Below are positions 12,660 through 20,206 of a DNA stretch of 25,597 nt, in pieces. Under the pieces are notes generated by a model. It was not told where the DNA came from. It worked only from the letters and a program-made list of their open reading frames with translations, and did not search any database. The DNA is from Planctomycetota bacterium (GTDB lineage: Bacteria; Planctomycetota; Phycisphaerae; Phycisphaerales; UBA1924), in the NCBI GenBank assembly GCA_023434205.1, contig JAEYTB010000170.1, positions 1-25,597 on the forward strand. Direction: 5' to 3'. Position 1 is the first letter of the stretch. Every line of letters begins with the position of its first letter. The position numbers and the translations under genes are program-made.

Positions 12660-14537
12660 AACAAGTCGCTGCTGCTCGTGCTGGCCGCCGGCCTCCTGAC
12701 CGCCCTCCCCGCCGCCGTGCAGGCCCAGCCCAAGCAGGCGGAAAAGATCGTCGTCAAGACCGCCGACGACCTGCCGCGCCACACATACAAGATCGAGGGC
12801 AAACCCTCCGAGTTCCTGACCACCGATGCGCCCTTCCGGGCCTTCGTCGCCAAGGTCAAGGCGGACATCGAGTCGGACCTGACCAAGTACGACATCCAGG
12901 ACCGCACCACGCTCCAGGGCTACTACAACGTGCTGCTGGCGATCGCGGTGTACGAGCGCAGCGACTCCGAGGCGCTCGCGCTCGTGGACAAGATCCGCGA
13001 CCTGGAGGCCAAGGAGAGCAAGAAGCTCACCACCGGGCTCACGATCCGGGCGATGGCCGCCGCGTCGAAGGAGAAGGACCCCGCCCGGTTCAACGAGGTG
13101 TTCAAGCGTGAGCTGCGGGCCCAGGTCCAGGACCTGCCGTGGGATGTGGTCCGCGAGGCGATCACGCAGGCCAAGGGCCGCTCAGAGATGATCAGCCGGA
13201 CGCTCATCATGGGCGGCGTCGAGGCGGGCATCGACCCCGTGGCGGCGCAGGCCGGCGGCGAGCTGAGCAACGACTTCGCCTGGGGCCTGATCAACATGCG
13301 CGCCGCCCTCGACCGCATCCTGGCCATCAACCCGCTCGTCGTCGAGGTGTACGGCGACCTGATCGAGAGCCGCAAGACCGCGGTGAAGGATGTCTGGTCC
13401 GAGCGCCTCGTGACCCTCGGGGCCGACGCCAAGGCCTCCCCGGTCGTCGTCGGGATCTGGGACTCTGGCGTGGACACCTCGCTCTTCAGCGGCCTGCTGT
13501 GGTCCAACCCGCGTGAGTCCGCCAACGGCAAGGACGACGACAAGAACGGCTTTGTCGACGACGTCCACGGCATCGCCTACGACCTGTACTCCGACCCCAC
13601 GCCCCACCTGCTGCACCCCGTCGACGACCTCAAGGCCGACAAAGCCCTGGTGGTCTCTCACACCAAGGGCCTGATGGACCTCCAGGCCAACGTGGACAGC
13701 CCCGAGCGCAAGGCCCTGCTCGCCTACCTTCAGAGCCTGGAGCAGTCGAAGGTCAAGGAGTTCCAGGAAGACCTGGGCCTCTTCGGCAACTACGCCCACG
13801 GCACGCACGTCGCGGGCATCGCGGCGGAGGGCAACCCCTTCGCCCGCCTGCTGCCCGTCCGCATCACCTTCGACTACAAGCTGATCCCGCAGGTTACGCC
13901 CAGCATCGAGGACGCGCAGAAGCAGGCCAAGGCCGCCCGGGACACCGTGGCGTACATGCGGGCCGCGGGTGTCCGCGTGTGCAACATGAGCTGGGGCGGC
14001 TCGCGCCAGCACATCGAGAGCGCCCTGGAGATGAAGGGCGTCGGCAAGACCCCCGAGGAACGTGCCGAGCTCTCGCGCCAAATCTTCAAGATCCAGAAGG
14101 ACGCGCTCGAGCAGGCGATGAAGGACGCCCCGGAGATCCTGTTCATCGCCGCGGCGGGCAACAGCGACAACGACAACACGTTCAGCGAGCTGATCCCCTC
14201 GGGGCTGAACGTGCCCAACATGATCACCATCGGTGCGGTGGACCAGGGCGGCAAGCCCACCGGGTTCACGACCTTCGGCAAGAACGTCACGCTGTACGCC
14301 AACGGCTTCGAGGTCAACAGCTACATCCCCGGCGGGCAGAAAATGAAGTTCTCCGGAACGTCCATGGCCGCCCCCAACACGGCGAACCTGGCGGCCAAGC
14401 TGCTGGCCCTCAACCCCTCGCTGACGACCGATCAGGTGGTGGAGCTGATCCGGCGCGGGGCCGAGCCCATGGAGGGCTACGAGGGCCGCTACGTCATCAA
14501 CCCCAAGAAGTCGCTGTCCCTTGTCAAGGGCTCCTGA
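12657..14537 (+). CDS. Secreted S8 (subtilisin-type) serine protease
   Basis: The protein has 626 residues. It starts at TTG 12657, six nt after GGAGA and directly ahead of a signal peptide (MNKSLLLVLAAGLLTALPAAVQAQ), so it is exported. Residues ~25-255 are a helical, charged N-terminal region of unknown role, perhaps a propeptide. The catalytic triad is intact: D269 in GIWDSGVD, H381 in YAHGTHVAG and S569 in FSGTSMAAP. The oxyanion Asn lies in IAAAGNSDNDN, and the substrate strand in CNMSWGG. Between Asp and His, SNPRESANGKDDDKNGFVDD is a likely calcium-binding segment often seen in this branch of S8. The ~112-residue Asp-His distance is longer than in subtilisin. It is likely a peptidase acting outside the cytoplasm; its substrate is unknown. 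Confidence 0.95.
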   Translation: MNKSLLLVLAAGLLTALPAAVQAQPKQAEKIVVKTADDLPRHTYKIEGKPSEFLTTDAPFRAFVAKVKADIESDLTKYDIQDRTTLQGYYNVLLAIAVYERSDSEALALVDKIRDLEAKESKKLTTGLTIRAMAAASKEKDPARFNEVFKRELRAQVQDLPWDVVREAITQAKGRSEMISRTLIMGGVEAGIDPVAAQAGGELSNDFAWGLINMRAALDRILAINPLVVEVYGDLIESRKTAVKDVWSERLVTLGADAKASPVVVGIWDSGVDTSLFSGLLWSNPRESANGKDDDKNGFVDDVHGIAYDLYSDPTPHLLHPVDDLKADKALVVSHTKGLMDLQANVDSPERKALLAYLQSLEQSKVKEFQEDLGLFGNYAHGTHVAGIAAEGNPFARLLPVRITFDYKLIPQVTPSIEDAQKQAKAARDTVAYMRAAGVRVCNMSWGGSRQHIESALEMKGVGKTPEERAELSRQIFKIQKDALEQAMKDAPEILFIAAAGNSDNDNTFSELIPSGLNVPNMITIGAVDQGGKPTGFTTFGKNVTLYANGFEVNSYIPGGQKMKFSGTSMAAPNTANLAAKLLALNPSLTTDQVVELIRRGAEPMEGYEGRYVINPKKSLSLVKGS

Positions 14538-14553
14538 ACGGCCCCCAGGACCG

Positions 14554-14581
14554 ATGACACCGGCCCGGGAGCCCCTACCAT
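14554..14581 (+). promoter_or_regulatory. Candidate promoter for the hpf cluster
   Basis: ATGACA (14554-14559), a 16-nt spacer and TACCAT (14576-14581). Transcription would start near 14588, about 70 nt before the hpf start. Confidence 0.35.
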
Positions 14582-14658
14582 CGGGAGCGCCGGGGAGTCC
14601 CCCCGGGGGCCCGGGCAGGGGCGTGGGTACCATGCCCGGCCGGCAAAGGAGTGCGTGC

Positions 14659-14967
14659 ATGCGGATTGATGTGGTAGGAAAGAACCTGGAAGTGACCGAC
14701 GCCATCCGGCAGTACGCCGTGACCAAGGCCGAACGCCTGACCAAGTACCTCGACCTGGTGCAGCAGATCCGCATCACCCTGACGGGCGCGACCAACCACG
14801 GCAGCGGCGAGTTTGGTGTGGAAATGGTGGTCGACGTGGAAAAGCACGACGACTTCGTGGCCCGGGTGCAGGATAAGGACATCTACGCCGGGATCGACCG
14901 GGCCGCCGAGAAGAGCGAGCGGCAGTTGCGGGACTTCAAGGAAGTGCTCAAGCAGAGCAAGCACTAA
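14659..14967 (+). CDS. hpf: Ribosome hibernation-promoting factor (HPF/RaiA family, short form)
   Basis: This 102-residue protein of the HPF/YfiA family binds the decoding region of the 30S subunit and silences ribosomes in stationary phase. The start is the ATG at 14659, with AAAGGAG 7 nt upstream; the longer open frame from 14521 has a low-complexity Pro/Gly extension. The family pattern is clear: MRIDVVGKNLEVTDAIRQY, then KAERLTKYLD, the central VxMVVDVEKHDDFVARVQDKDIYAGID and a C-terminal helix EKSERQLRDFKEVLKQ. The length fits short HPF with no C-terminal dimerisation domain. It is followed by ptsN-like and HPr genes, an order reminiscent of the rpoN-hpf-ptsN cluster of other bacteria, but without rpoN. 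Confidence 0.94.
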   Translation: MRIDVVGKNLEVTDAIRQYAVTKAERLTKYLDLVQQIRITLTGATNHGSGEFGVEMVVDVEKHDDFVARVQDKDIYAGIDRAAEKSERQLRDFKEVLKQSKH

Positions 14968-15038
14968 GGGCTGGGGGACAATGGGGTTGCGCCAGAAGCC
15001 CGAACGGGCCCAGGGCGCGGCGATGAGGAGTCTGGGTC

Positions 15039-15518
15039 TTGGTGAAGCTGACGGAGATCGTCAACGAAGGGGCCATCGTCCCGGTGCTCAAGTCCACCGA
15101 CCGTGACGGCGTGATCCTCGAGCTGGTGGACGCCCTGGTCGCCAGCGGCTCGGCGCCCGCGAAGATCCGCGAGGAGCTCGCCACCCGCGTCCTCGAGCGC
15201 GAAAAGCGGGGTTCCACCGGCTTCGGCCGCGGCGTCGCGGTGCCCCACGTCAAGAGCCGGGGCGTCAGCAAGATGGCCGCCGCGATCGGCCTCTCTTCCC
15301 GCGGGGTGGACTTCAACGCCCTCGACAAGCAGCCGGTCTATTCCGTGGTCCTGCTGCTCAGCCCCGAGGACAAGCCCGAAGAGCACCTCCAGGCGATGGA
15401 GGTCATTTTCAAGAACCTCAGCAAGGACACCTTCCGACGCTTCCTGCGCCAGGCCAGCACCGTCGCCGAGGTCCGCACACTGCTGGAAGAGGCCGACGGG
15501 CAGCACCTGGCGGGCTGA
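15039..15518 (+). CDS. ptsN: PTS EIIA-Ntr-type phosphoacceptor (PtsN-like)
   Basis: This 159-residue cytoplasmic domain has the mannitol/fructose EIIA fold. The active-site histidine is H70 in GRGVAVPHVKS, preceded by the family's REKRGSTGFG stretch. The later segment VVLLLSPEDKPEEHLQAMEVI is also typical. There is no fused EIIB/EIIC, so it is regulatory rather than a transporter part, as in the nitrogen PTS. The start is TTG at 15039, 8 nt after GAGGAG; GTG at 15042 is possible. It lies 71 nt downstream of hpf and 22 nt upstream of the HPr gene, suggesting one transcript. Phosphate would come from HPr; no enzyme I gene is in the window. Confidence 0.92.
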   Translation: MVKLTEIVNEGAIVPVLKSTDRDGVILELVDALVASGSAPAKIREELATRVLEREKRGSTGFGRGVAVPHVKSRGVSKMAAAIGLSSRGVDFNALDKQPVYSVVLLLSPEDKPEEHLQAMEVIFKNLSKDTFRRFLRQASTVAEVRTLLEEADGQHLAG

Positions 15519-15540
15519 TCACAGCACAAAGGCCCCCCTC

Positions 15541-15816
15541 TTGCCCGACACCTGCACAGTCAAGGTCACGATCGTTAACCGGCTGGGGCTCCACGCCCGG
15601 CCGGCCATGACGTTCGTCGACCTGGCCAGCACGTTCACGTGCGAGGTCAAAGTGCGCAAGGCCGACACCGAGGTGGACGGCAAGTCCATCATGCAGATGA
15701 TGATGCTCGCTGCGAGCAAGGGGAGCGAGCTGGAAATCACCACCTCGGGCCCGGACGCGGAGAAAGCCTGCGTCGCCCTCAAGGCGCTGGTCGACGGCGG
15801 CTTCGAAGAGGAGTGA
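15541..15816 (+). CDS. ptsH: HPr-family phosphocarrier protein
   Basis: This 91-residue cytoplasmic phosphocarrier passes phosphate from enzyme I to EIIA proteins. The active-site His is H18 in NRLGLHARPA. The regulatory-serine motif is S49 in GKSIMQMMMLAAS, which matches the Ser46 context used by HPr kinase/phosphorylase in other bacteria. The start is TTG at 15541, with AAAGG 8 nt upstream; no better start gives a full N-terminal strand. It is directly downstream of ptsN, and the two proteins form a plausible phosphorelay. Whether it belongs to a sugar PTS or a purely regulatory system cannot be told from this window. No hprK is visible nearby. Confidence 0.94.
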   Translation: MPDTCTVKVTIVNRLGLHARPAMTFVDLASTFTCEVKVRKADTEVDGKSIMQMMMLAASKGSELEITTSGPDAEKACVALKALVDGGFEEE

Positions 15817-15862
15817 CCCGGTCGGGGCATGGCGCGGTAAGCGCCGCGTGAAGGACCCACGG

Positions 15863-15890
15863 GGAACACTCGGCTTCCACCACCTTCTGA
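15863..15890 (+). promoter_or_regulatory. Sigma-E/ECF-like promoter candidate for the membrane-protein operon
   Basis: GGAACAC (15863-15869), a 16-nt spacer and TCTGA (15886-15890) match the layout of E. coli sigma-E promoters (GGAACTT-N16-TCTGA). The start of transcription would be about 15897, 70 nt before the first gene of the operon. Only sequence resemblance supports this. Confidence 0.35.
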
Positions 15891-15967
15891 CCCGGCAGGC
15901 TGCTAGAACACGGTTATTGCTGCTTCAGAACGGCGCTCCAAGCTCCGGCGTGATCTAGCTTTGGAGC

Positions 15968-16741
15968 ATGGAAGCAAACCGAAACAACATGGGGCTGGGG
16001 ACCGGGCCGCAGGGCTTCAATCCCGCGCGGCAGGGTCCGGACGATACTTTCGAGAGCAGCCCGCCCGATATCGGGCCGGGGCGTCAGGCCCAGGGCAGGA
16101 CCCACGACAAGGAGGATGTGCGCAGCGTGGTCCAGGGCGGCAAGCAGGCCGCACGCCAGGCCATGAACGAGGGCAAGCAGGCCGCCCGCGAGATCGGCCA
16201 GGAGGTCAAGCAGCAGGCACGCGAGGTCGTTCAAGACCTCAAGGGCTCGGCCGACGAGTACCTGGCCCAGGGCACCAAGGCCATCAGCGGCCAGATCGGG
16301 TGCATCTCCCGCGCCCTGCACTCCGCGGCGGACGAAATGTGCGAGGACGCCGGCGGGCAGCGCGTCGGCAAGCTGACGCACTCCCTCGCGGGCAGCCTGG
16401 AGTCCGCCGTGGACTACATCCAGAACCGCGAGCCGCGGGACATCGTCCGCTCCGTGGAGGACTTCGCGCGGCGCGAGCCCGTGATCTTCCTGGGCGGCTG
16501 CCTGCTCGCGGGCGTGCTGACGGCGCGGTTCCTGAAGGCGTCGTCACCCGGCCATGACCGGGAGTTCGACCAGTGGCGGGAGCGTCGCGATTCGGCGGGC
16601 AACCTTGGCACTTCGGGCCCGATGGACGAGCACCCGCCCCGCGGGCCGCTGGAGCGCAGCGGCCTGGGCTATGGGGCAACGCCCGTTGACATCTCGCCCA
16701 AACCGCCCGACATGCCGCCAAACCTGGGAGGAGGTGTGTGA
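15968..16741 (+). CDS. YqjD/DUF883-like single-pass membrane protein, first gene of operon
   Basis: The protein has 257 residues. Residues ~45-105 form a long amphipathic helix rich in Gln, Ala, Lys and Glu (GKQAARQAMNEGKQAAREIG). A second helical part spans ~105-168, and one membrane helix is at 171-190 (PVIFLGGCLLAGVLTARFLK) after an RREP motif. A disordered Pro/Gly-rich tail follows. This order, and the two following genes, resemble the YqjD/ElaB (DUF883) proteins, which tether ribosomes to the inner membrane in stationary-phase E. coli. The membrane helix there is at the very C-terminus, so homology is tentative. GGAG lies only 1 nt before ATG 15968, which is unusually close; ATG 15989 is an alternative. 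The stop overlaps the next start (TGATG). Confidence 0.75.
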   Translation: MEANRNNMGLGTGPQGFNPARQGPDDTFESSPPDIGPGRQAQGRTHDKEDVRSVVQGGKQAARQAMNEGKQAAREIGQEVKQQAREVVQDLKGSADEYLAQGTKAISGQIGCISRALHSAADEMCEDAGGQRVGKLTHSLAGSLESAVDYIQNREPRDIVRSVEDFARREPVIFLGGCLLAGVLTARFLKASSPGHDREFDQWRERRDSAGNLGTSGPMDEHPPRGPLERSGLGYGATPVDISPKPPDMPPNLGGGV

Positions 16742-17322
16742 TGCCGGACGACCTCTACAAAACATCCAACACGCCGGAGGGGGCCGCGTGCCCCGTTGAT
16801 CCGACCACCGGCGCCGCTGTTCCCGGGTACGCCGCGCAGGGCCGCGTCAGCCGCGAGGAGTTCGTGCGACCCGCCGCGCCGGCCCGCGACTCTGCCGCCG
16901 GCTCGTACGCGGCGTCCCGCGGCCGTTCAATCCCCGAGCTGATCCGCGAGTTCTCCCGCGATCTGGGCACGCTGGTCCGCCAGGAGGCGGCCCTCGCCAA
17001 GGCCGAGGTGCGCGAGAAGCTGGCGGTCTACGCCCGCAACGCCGCCATGATCGGCATCGGCGCGGTGCTGGCCCTGGGAGGCCTCATCGTGCTGCTGGGC
17101 GCGCTCTCCACGGGTCTTGCCGCCTGGATGGACGCCGCGGGCATGAGCCCCAACGTCTACTCCTGGCTGGCGCCCCTCATCGTGGGCGGGCTGACGCTGG
17201 GCATCGCGGCGCTGCTCGTCATGAAGGCCATCAACAAGCTCAAGTGCGAGAGCCTCGCACCCCAGAAGACCGCCCAGTCTCTGCGCGAGACTGGTGAGTG
17301 GGTCAAGGAGAAAGTCTCATGA
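16741..17322 (+). CDS. YqjE / phage-holin-3_6-like membrane protein (PF07332 type)
   Basis: The protein has 193 residues. The start is ATG at 16741, 6 nt after GGAGGAGG, overlapping the previous stop by one base (TGATG). Residues 1-60 are a flexible, low-complexity region. Residues ~62-100 contain the family's amphipathic helix (SIPELIREFSRDLGTLVRQE, then ALAKAEVREKL). Two membrane helices follow at ~100-125 and ~142-162, then a short cytoplasmic tail. PF07332 proteins are called putative holins but are mostly chromosomal envelope proteins of unknown role, including E. coli YqjE. Its place between a YqjD-like and a DUF3618 protein supports that reading. The overlap at both ends suggests translational coupling. 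Confidence 0.85.
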   Translation: MPDDLYKTSNTPEGAACPVDPTTGAAVPGYAAQGRVSREEFVRPAAPARDSAAGSYAASRGRSIPELIREFSRDLGTLVRQEAALAKAEVREKLAVYARNAAMIGIGAVLALGGLIVLLGALSTGLAAWMDAAGMSPNVYSWLAPLIVGGLTLGIAALLVMKAINKLKCESLAPQKTAQSLRETGEWVKEKVS

Positions 17323-18431
17323 ACAACCGAGACCACTGCGGGAACGACGACCGGGACATTGACCGCCGTTCCTCCGACGACATCAAGCACGACATCGACC
17401 GCACCCTGTCTTCCATGGACGACACGGTCACGCAGCTGCAGAGCAAGATGACCATCCGCGGCATCGTGAACGAGATCACCGGCGGCCTCGCCGAGGGCGG
17501 CGGCGCCACCGGCATCGCCGGCAAGGTCTCGGGGCGCGTGTGGGAGTCCGCGAAGCACAACCCGGTCCCCGCCGCGCTCATCGGCCTCGGCGTGGCCTGG
17601 CTGATCGCCGACCGCATGGGCCGGGGCAGAGACGGCCATGAGGTGGGCCGCGGACGCGACCGCGACTGGCTCGCGCCCGGCGCCGAGTACTTCCCCGGCC
17701 GGTCCCCGGGCTCGTTCTCCGCGGAATCCCGCGGCGGCGGGTCGGGCTTCGGCGAGAAGCTGGGCAGCCTGCGCGAAAAGGCCAGCGAAGCGCTCGGATC
17801 GATGAAGGACAGGGTTACCGGCGTCGCCCACTCCGCGCGTGAGCGGGCGTCGGGCCTGTCACACTCCGCCGGCGACCTGCGCGAGCACGCCAGCGATCTG
17901 GGCCACCGCGCCCGCGAGAAGCTGCACGACGTCAGCGGCGCCGTCCAGACCCGGGCCGTCCACCTGCGGCACCAGACCGAGGACCTGTACGAGGACTCGC
18001 CCCTCGCCTTCGGCGCCGCGGCGGTCGCGCTCGGCCTTGCCGGCGGCCTGCTTGTGCCATCAACGCGCAAGGAAGCCGAGCTGATGGGCGAGGCCAGCGA
18101 GCAGTTCAAGCACAAGGCCCGCGAGCTGGGCACCACAGCCCTGCACGAGGGCGCGCAGGTCGCCAAGGCGATCAAGCAGGAGGTCGTGGGCGAGGGCGAC
18201 ACCCGCATCGTGGACAAGGCCCGAGAGGTTGTCCGCAACGTCATCGAGACCGGACGCGAGCAGGTCAAGCAGAAGGTGCAAGGGGGCAGCGTCCCCGGCC
18301 GGCAAGAGTTTGGCCGCCCCGAGTTTGACCGCGAAGGACAGAACCAGTTCCAGCGGCCGGGCCCCGGCCAGGGCCAGAGTTCGGGTCAGGGTCAGAACCA
18401 GAATTTCGGCGATCAGACCAACGTGGACTGA
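17319..18431 (+). CDS. DUF3618-type membrane protein with apolipoprotein-like helices
   Basis: The protein has 370 residues. ATG at 17319 overlaps the previous stop (ATGA) and has AAGGAGA about 8 nt upstream; the in-frame GTG at 17298 is less likely. Residues ~20-50 carry the DUF3618 signature (DIKHDIDRTLSSMDDTVTQL), also found in E. coli YqjK-like proteins. A membrane helix lies at ~82-99 and a second at ~227-247. Between them (~145-225) are repeated amphipathic helices (LREKASEALGSMKDRV, ARERASGLSHSAGDLREHAS) like those of apolipoprotein- or LEA-type proteins. After the second helix come more charged helices and a Gln/Gly-rich tail. It is much longer than simple DUF3618 proteins. A structural or stress role at the membrane is inferred. 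Confidence 0.82.
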   Translation: MNNRDHCGNDDRDIDRRSSDDIKHDIDRTLSSMDDTVTQLQSKMTIRGIVNEITGGLAEGGGATGIAGKVSGRVWESAKHNPVPAALIGLGVAWLIADRMGRGRDGHEVGRGRDRDWLAPGAEYFPGRSPGSFSAESRGGGSGFGEKLGSLREKASEALGSMKDRVTGVAHSARERASGLSHSAGDLREHASDLGHRAREKLHDVSGAVQTRAVHLRHQTEDLYEDSPLAFGAAAVALGLAGGLLVPSTRKEAELMGEASEQFKHKARELGTTALHEGAQVAKAIKQEVVGEGDTRIVDKAREVVRNVIETGREQVKQKVQGGSVPGRQEFGRPEFDREGQNQFQRPGPGQGQSSGQGQNQNFGDQTNVD

Positions 18432-18451
18432 GCCACGAGCGCCCGCGCAAG

Positions 18452-18493
18452 GCCACGCCGCCCATCCAGTTCAACTGGATGCGACGGCGTGGC
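18452..18493 (+). other. Two-part intergenic hairpin
   Basis: GCCACGCCG (18452-18460) pairs with CGGCGTGGC (18485-18493). Inside it, CATCCAGTT (18463-18471) pairs with AACTGGATG (18473-18481), leaving a TTCAA loop in practice. There is no T-tract, but it lies 20 nt after the operon's stop codon. It may act as a terminator, an mRNA 3' stabiliser or a protein-binding palindrome. Confidence 0.6.
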
Positions 18494-18579
18494 TGCGTGC
18501 GGGGGTAGCTCCAGATGTCGCCGACCTCCCCGGGCCTTGCACCCAACGCCCCAGGATCGACCGCCTTTTCGCGCGCTGC

Positions 18580-18585
18580 TACGCT
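18580..18585 (+). promoter_or_regulatory. Candidate -10 element for a leaderless mRNA
   Basis: TACGCT ends 6 nt before the ATG at 18592, and no ribosome site is present. The same TACxxTGCCGGC..ATG arrangement precedes the ABC-F gene. Confidence 0.3.
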
Positions 18586-18591
18586 GCCGGC

Positions 18592-18846
18592 ATGGGGTTC
18601 ACCTTCCGCAAGTCGGTCCGCGCCGGGCCGTTCCGGATCAACGTGGGCCGGCGCGGCGTGGGATACTCGGTCGGCGGGAGGGGGTTCCGAACCGGCGTCT
18701 CCGCCCGGGGAAGGCGGTACACCACCTTCAGCCTGCCCGGGACGGGCCTGGGCTACCGCACCGGCGGGAAAGGGTGCATGATCATGCTGACCGCCGCGGC
18801 CGCGCTTGCCCTGGGCGCGGGCCGGCTGCTCGTGGAGGCCCTCTGA
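18592..18846 (+). CDS. DUF4236-family protein
   Basis: The protein has 84 residues. The first ~55 match the DUF4236 pattern: MGFTFRKSVRAGPFRINVG, then GVGYSVGGRGFRTGVSARG and YTTFSLPGTGLGYRTG. These are short beta repeats rich in Gly and Arg. A hydrophobic stretch follows (~62-82, MIMLTAAAALALGAGRLLVE), which may be a membrane helix. The family has no established function and is often found at the N-terminus of small membrane proteins. No ribosome site is visible and a -10-like TACGCT sits 6 nt upstream, so the mRNA may be leaderless. Its TGA overlaps the next start (TGATG). Confidence 0.85.
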   Translation: MGFTFRKSVRAGPFRINVGRRGVGYSVGGRGFRTGVSARGRRYTTFSLPGTGLGYRTGGKGCMIMLTAAAALALGAGRLLVEAL

Positions 18847-19136
18847 TGGTGCAGTGGAAGCGTGTCCTGCGGTCCCCCTCGTCCGAACGGTTCCTGGCCA
18901 TGAAGGACGGGCGCGACGCCGCGGCGGTGGACCTTCACTACCTCCAGGACGGCACGGTCGCCGGGACCGTGGTCCTGCTGGAAGACGGCGGGCTCTCCGA
19001 GCAGGACGCCCCCTCGCTGCTGGAGTCGCTCGACCAGGACTTCCTCCCCGGCGTGGACCTGGGGAGCGGCTCGCTGATGTTTACCGTGGTCGTCGGCCGG
19101 CTCGTGGGCAACTTCGAGGGCACCGAGCAGGTTTGA
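18846..19136 (+). CDS. Small hypothetical protein coupled to the DUF4236 gene
   Basis: This is a 96-residue protein I do not recognise. ATG at 18846 overlaps the previous stop, and GGAGG (18834-18838) lies 7 nt upstream inside the DUF4236 gene. It is probably soluble with mixed alpha/beta structure: VQWKRVLRSPSS, FLAMKDGRDAAAVDLHYL, TVAGTVVLLEDG, then a strand near the end (LMFTVVVGRLVGNFEG). There is no signal peptide. The tight overlap suggests it works with, or is made in proportion to, the DUF4236 protein. Confidence 0.75.
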   Translation: MVQWKRVLRSPSSERFLAMKDGRDAAAVDLHYLQDGTVAGTVVLLEDGGLSEQDAPSLLESLDQDFLPGVDLGSGSLMFTVVVGRLVGNFEGTEQV

Positions 19137-19231
19137 AAGGTGGCAAAGGGCTCACCGCGGCGAGAACATGGCCGATAAGACCCTCGGGCCTTTTCCGCTC
19201 CCCGTCTCCCCGGTCTTTCGAACCAACACCC

Positions 19232-20164
19232 ATGTGCCGCTTCGTCCTCTATCAAGGCGTCCCGATGACCATCGCCTCGCTGGTGACGGAGCCCTCCAAC
19301 TCCATCATCAACCAGAGCGTCCACAGCAAGGAGGCCGACGAGCCCCTCAACGGCGACGGCTTCGGCGTGGCCTGGTACGTGCCGGAACTCTCGCACAAGC
19401 CTGCGGTTTTCCGCTCCGTCTCGCCCGCGTGGAGCAACATGAACCTTCTGGAGATGGCCCGCGTCACCCGGAGCGGGTGCATCCTCGCACACGTCCGCGC
19501 GGCGACCCGCGGCATCCCCGTCACCGAGCTCAACTGCCACCCCTTCTCCGCCGGCCCCTACGCCTTCATGCACAACGGGGATGTCGCCCGCTTCGGCGCG
19601 ATCCGGCGCGAGGTGCTGCGCTCGCTCTCCGATGACGCCTTCCACTCCATCAAGGGCTCTACCGATTCGGAGCACCTGTTCGGCGTTTTCCTCGACCGGG
19701 TCGCTGCCGCGGGTGGCACGCCCGGCGGGACGACCAGCGGCCCCGCGGCAGCCCCCTCTCGCGAGCAGGCGGACCGCATGGCCGCGGCGCTCGAGCAGAC
19801 CCTCCAGTTCATCACCCGCCTCTCCGCCTCCGCCGTCGGGGCGGGCGTCAAGCGTGACGACGCGACGCCCGGCGAGGATGAGGACTGCTACCTGAACGTC
19901 GCGGTCAGCGACGGCACGCACGCCGTGGCGTGCCGGTACACCACCGCCGCGACCGACCCCTCGTCGCTCTACGTCCACACGGGCCGGCGGTACGTGTGCG
20001 AGGGGGGCGTCTGCCGGATGGTCTCGCCCGAAAAGGGCCACGGGGCGGTGATCGTCTCCAGCGAGCCGCTGAGCGAGGACCCCGGCTGGCAGAAGATCCC
20101 CAGGAATCACATGGTGGTGATCCACGCGGACCGCACCTGCGACATTCGCCCGGTCGCCGCGTAG
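19232..20164 (+). CDS. Class II glutamine amidotransferase (YafJ/GATase type)
   Basis: The protein has 310 residues and starts at ATG 19232, which places the catalytic Cys at position 2 (MCRF), as required once Met is removed. Other class II signatures are in order: NGDGFGVAWY (40-49), LAHVRAAT (85-92), NCHPF (101-105), FMHNGDV (112-118) and STDSEHLF (143-150). These bind and hydrolyse glutamine to release ammonia. The C-terminal half (~200-310) matches the stand-alone YafJ/DUG3-like group and has no fused synthase domain, so the acceptor is unknown. An insert of Gly/Pro/Ala (~158-172) is an odd feature. No ribosome site is seen. The 95-bp upstream gap contains no obvious promoter. Confidence 0.92.
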   Translation: MCRFVLYQGVPMTIASLVTEPSNSIINQSVHSKEADEPLNGDGFGVAWYVPELSHKPAVFRSVSPAWSNMNLLEMARVTRSGCILAHVRAATRGIPVTELNCHPFSAGPYAFMHNGDVARFGAIRREVLRSLSDDAFHSIKGSTDSEHLFGVFLDRVAAAGGTPGGTTSGPAAAPSREQADRMAAALEQTLQFITRLSASAVGAGVKRDDATPGEDEDCYLNVAVSDGTHAVACRYTTAATDPSSLYVHTGRRYVCEGGVCRMVSPEKGHGAVIVSSEPLSEDPGWQKIPRNHMVVIHADRTCDIRPVAA

Positions 20165-20206
20165 AGCCTTCAGGCACAGTTCATCCGGCGGCCCCAGCCT
20201 TGACGC

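Noticed and set aside
16741..17322. Phage holin, suggesting prophage
   Set aside because: The family name is misleading; the flanking YqjD-like and DUF3618 genes and the lack of any other phage gene point to a chromosomal envelope protein.
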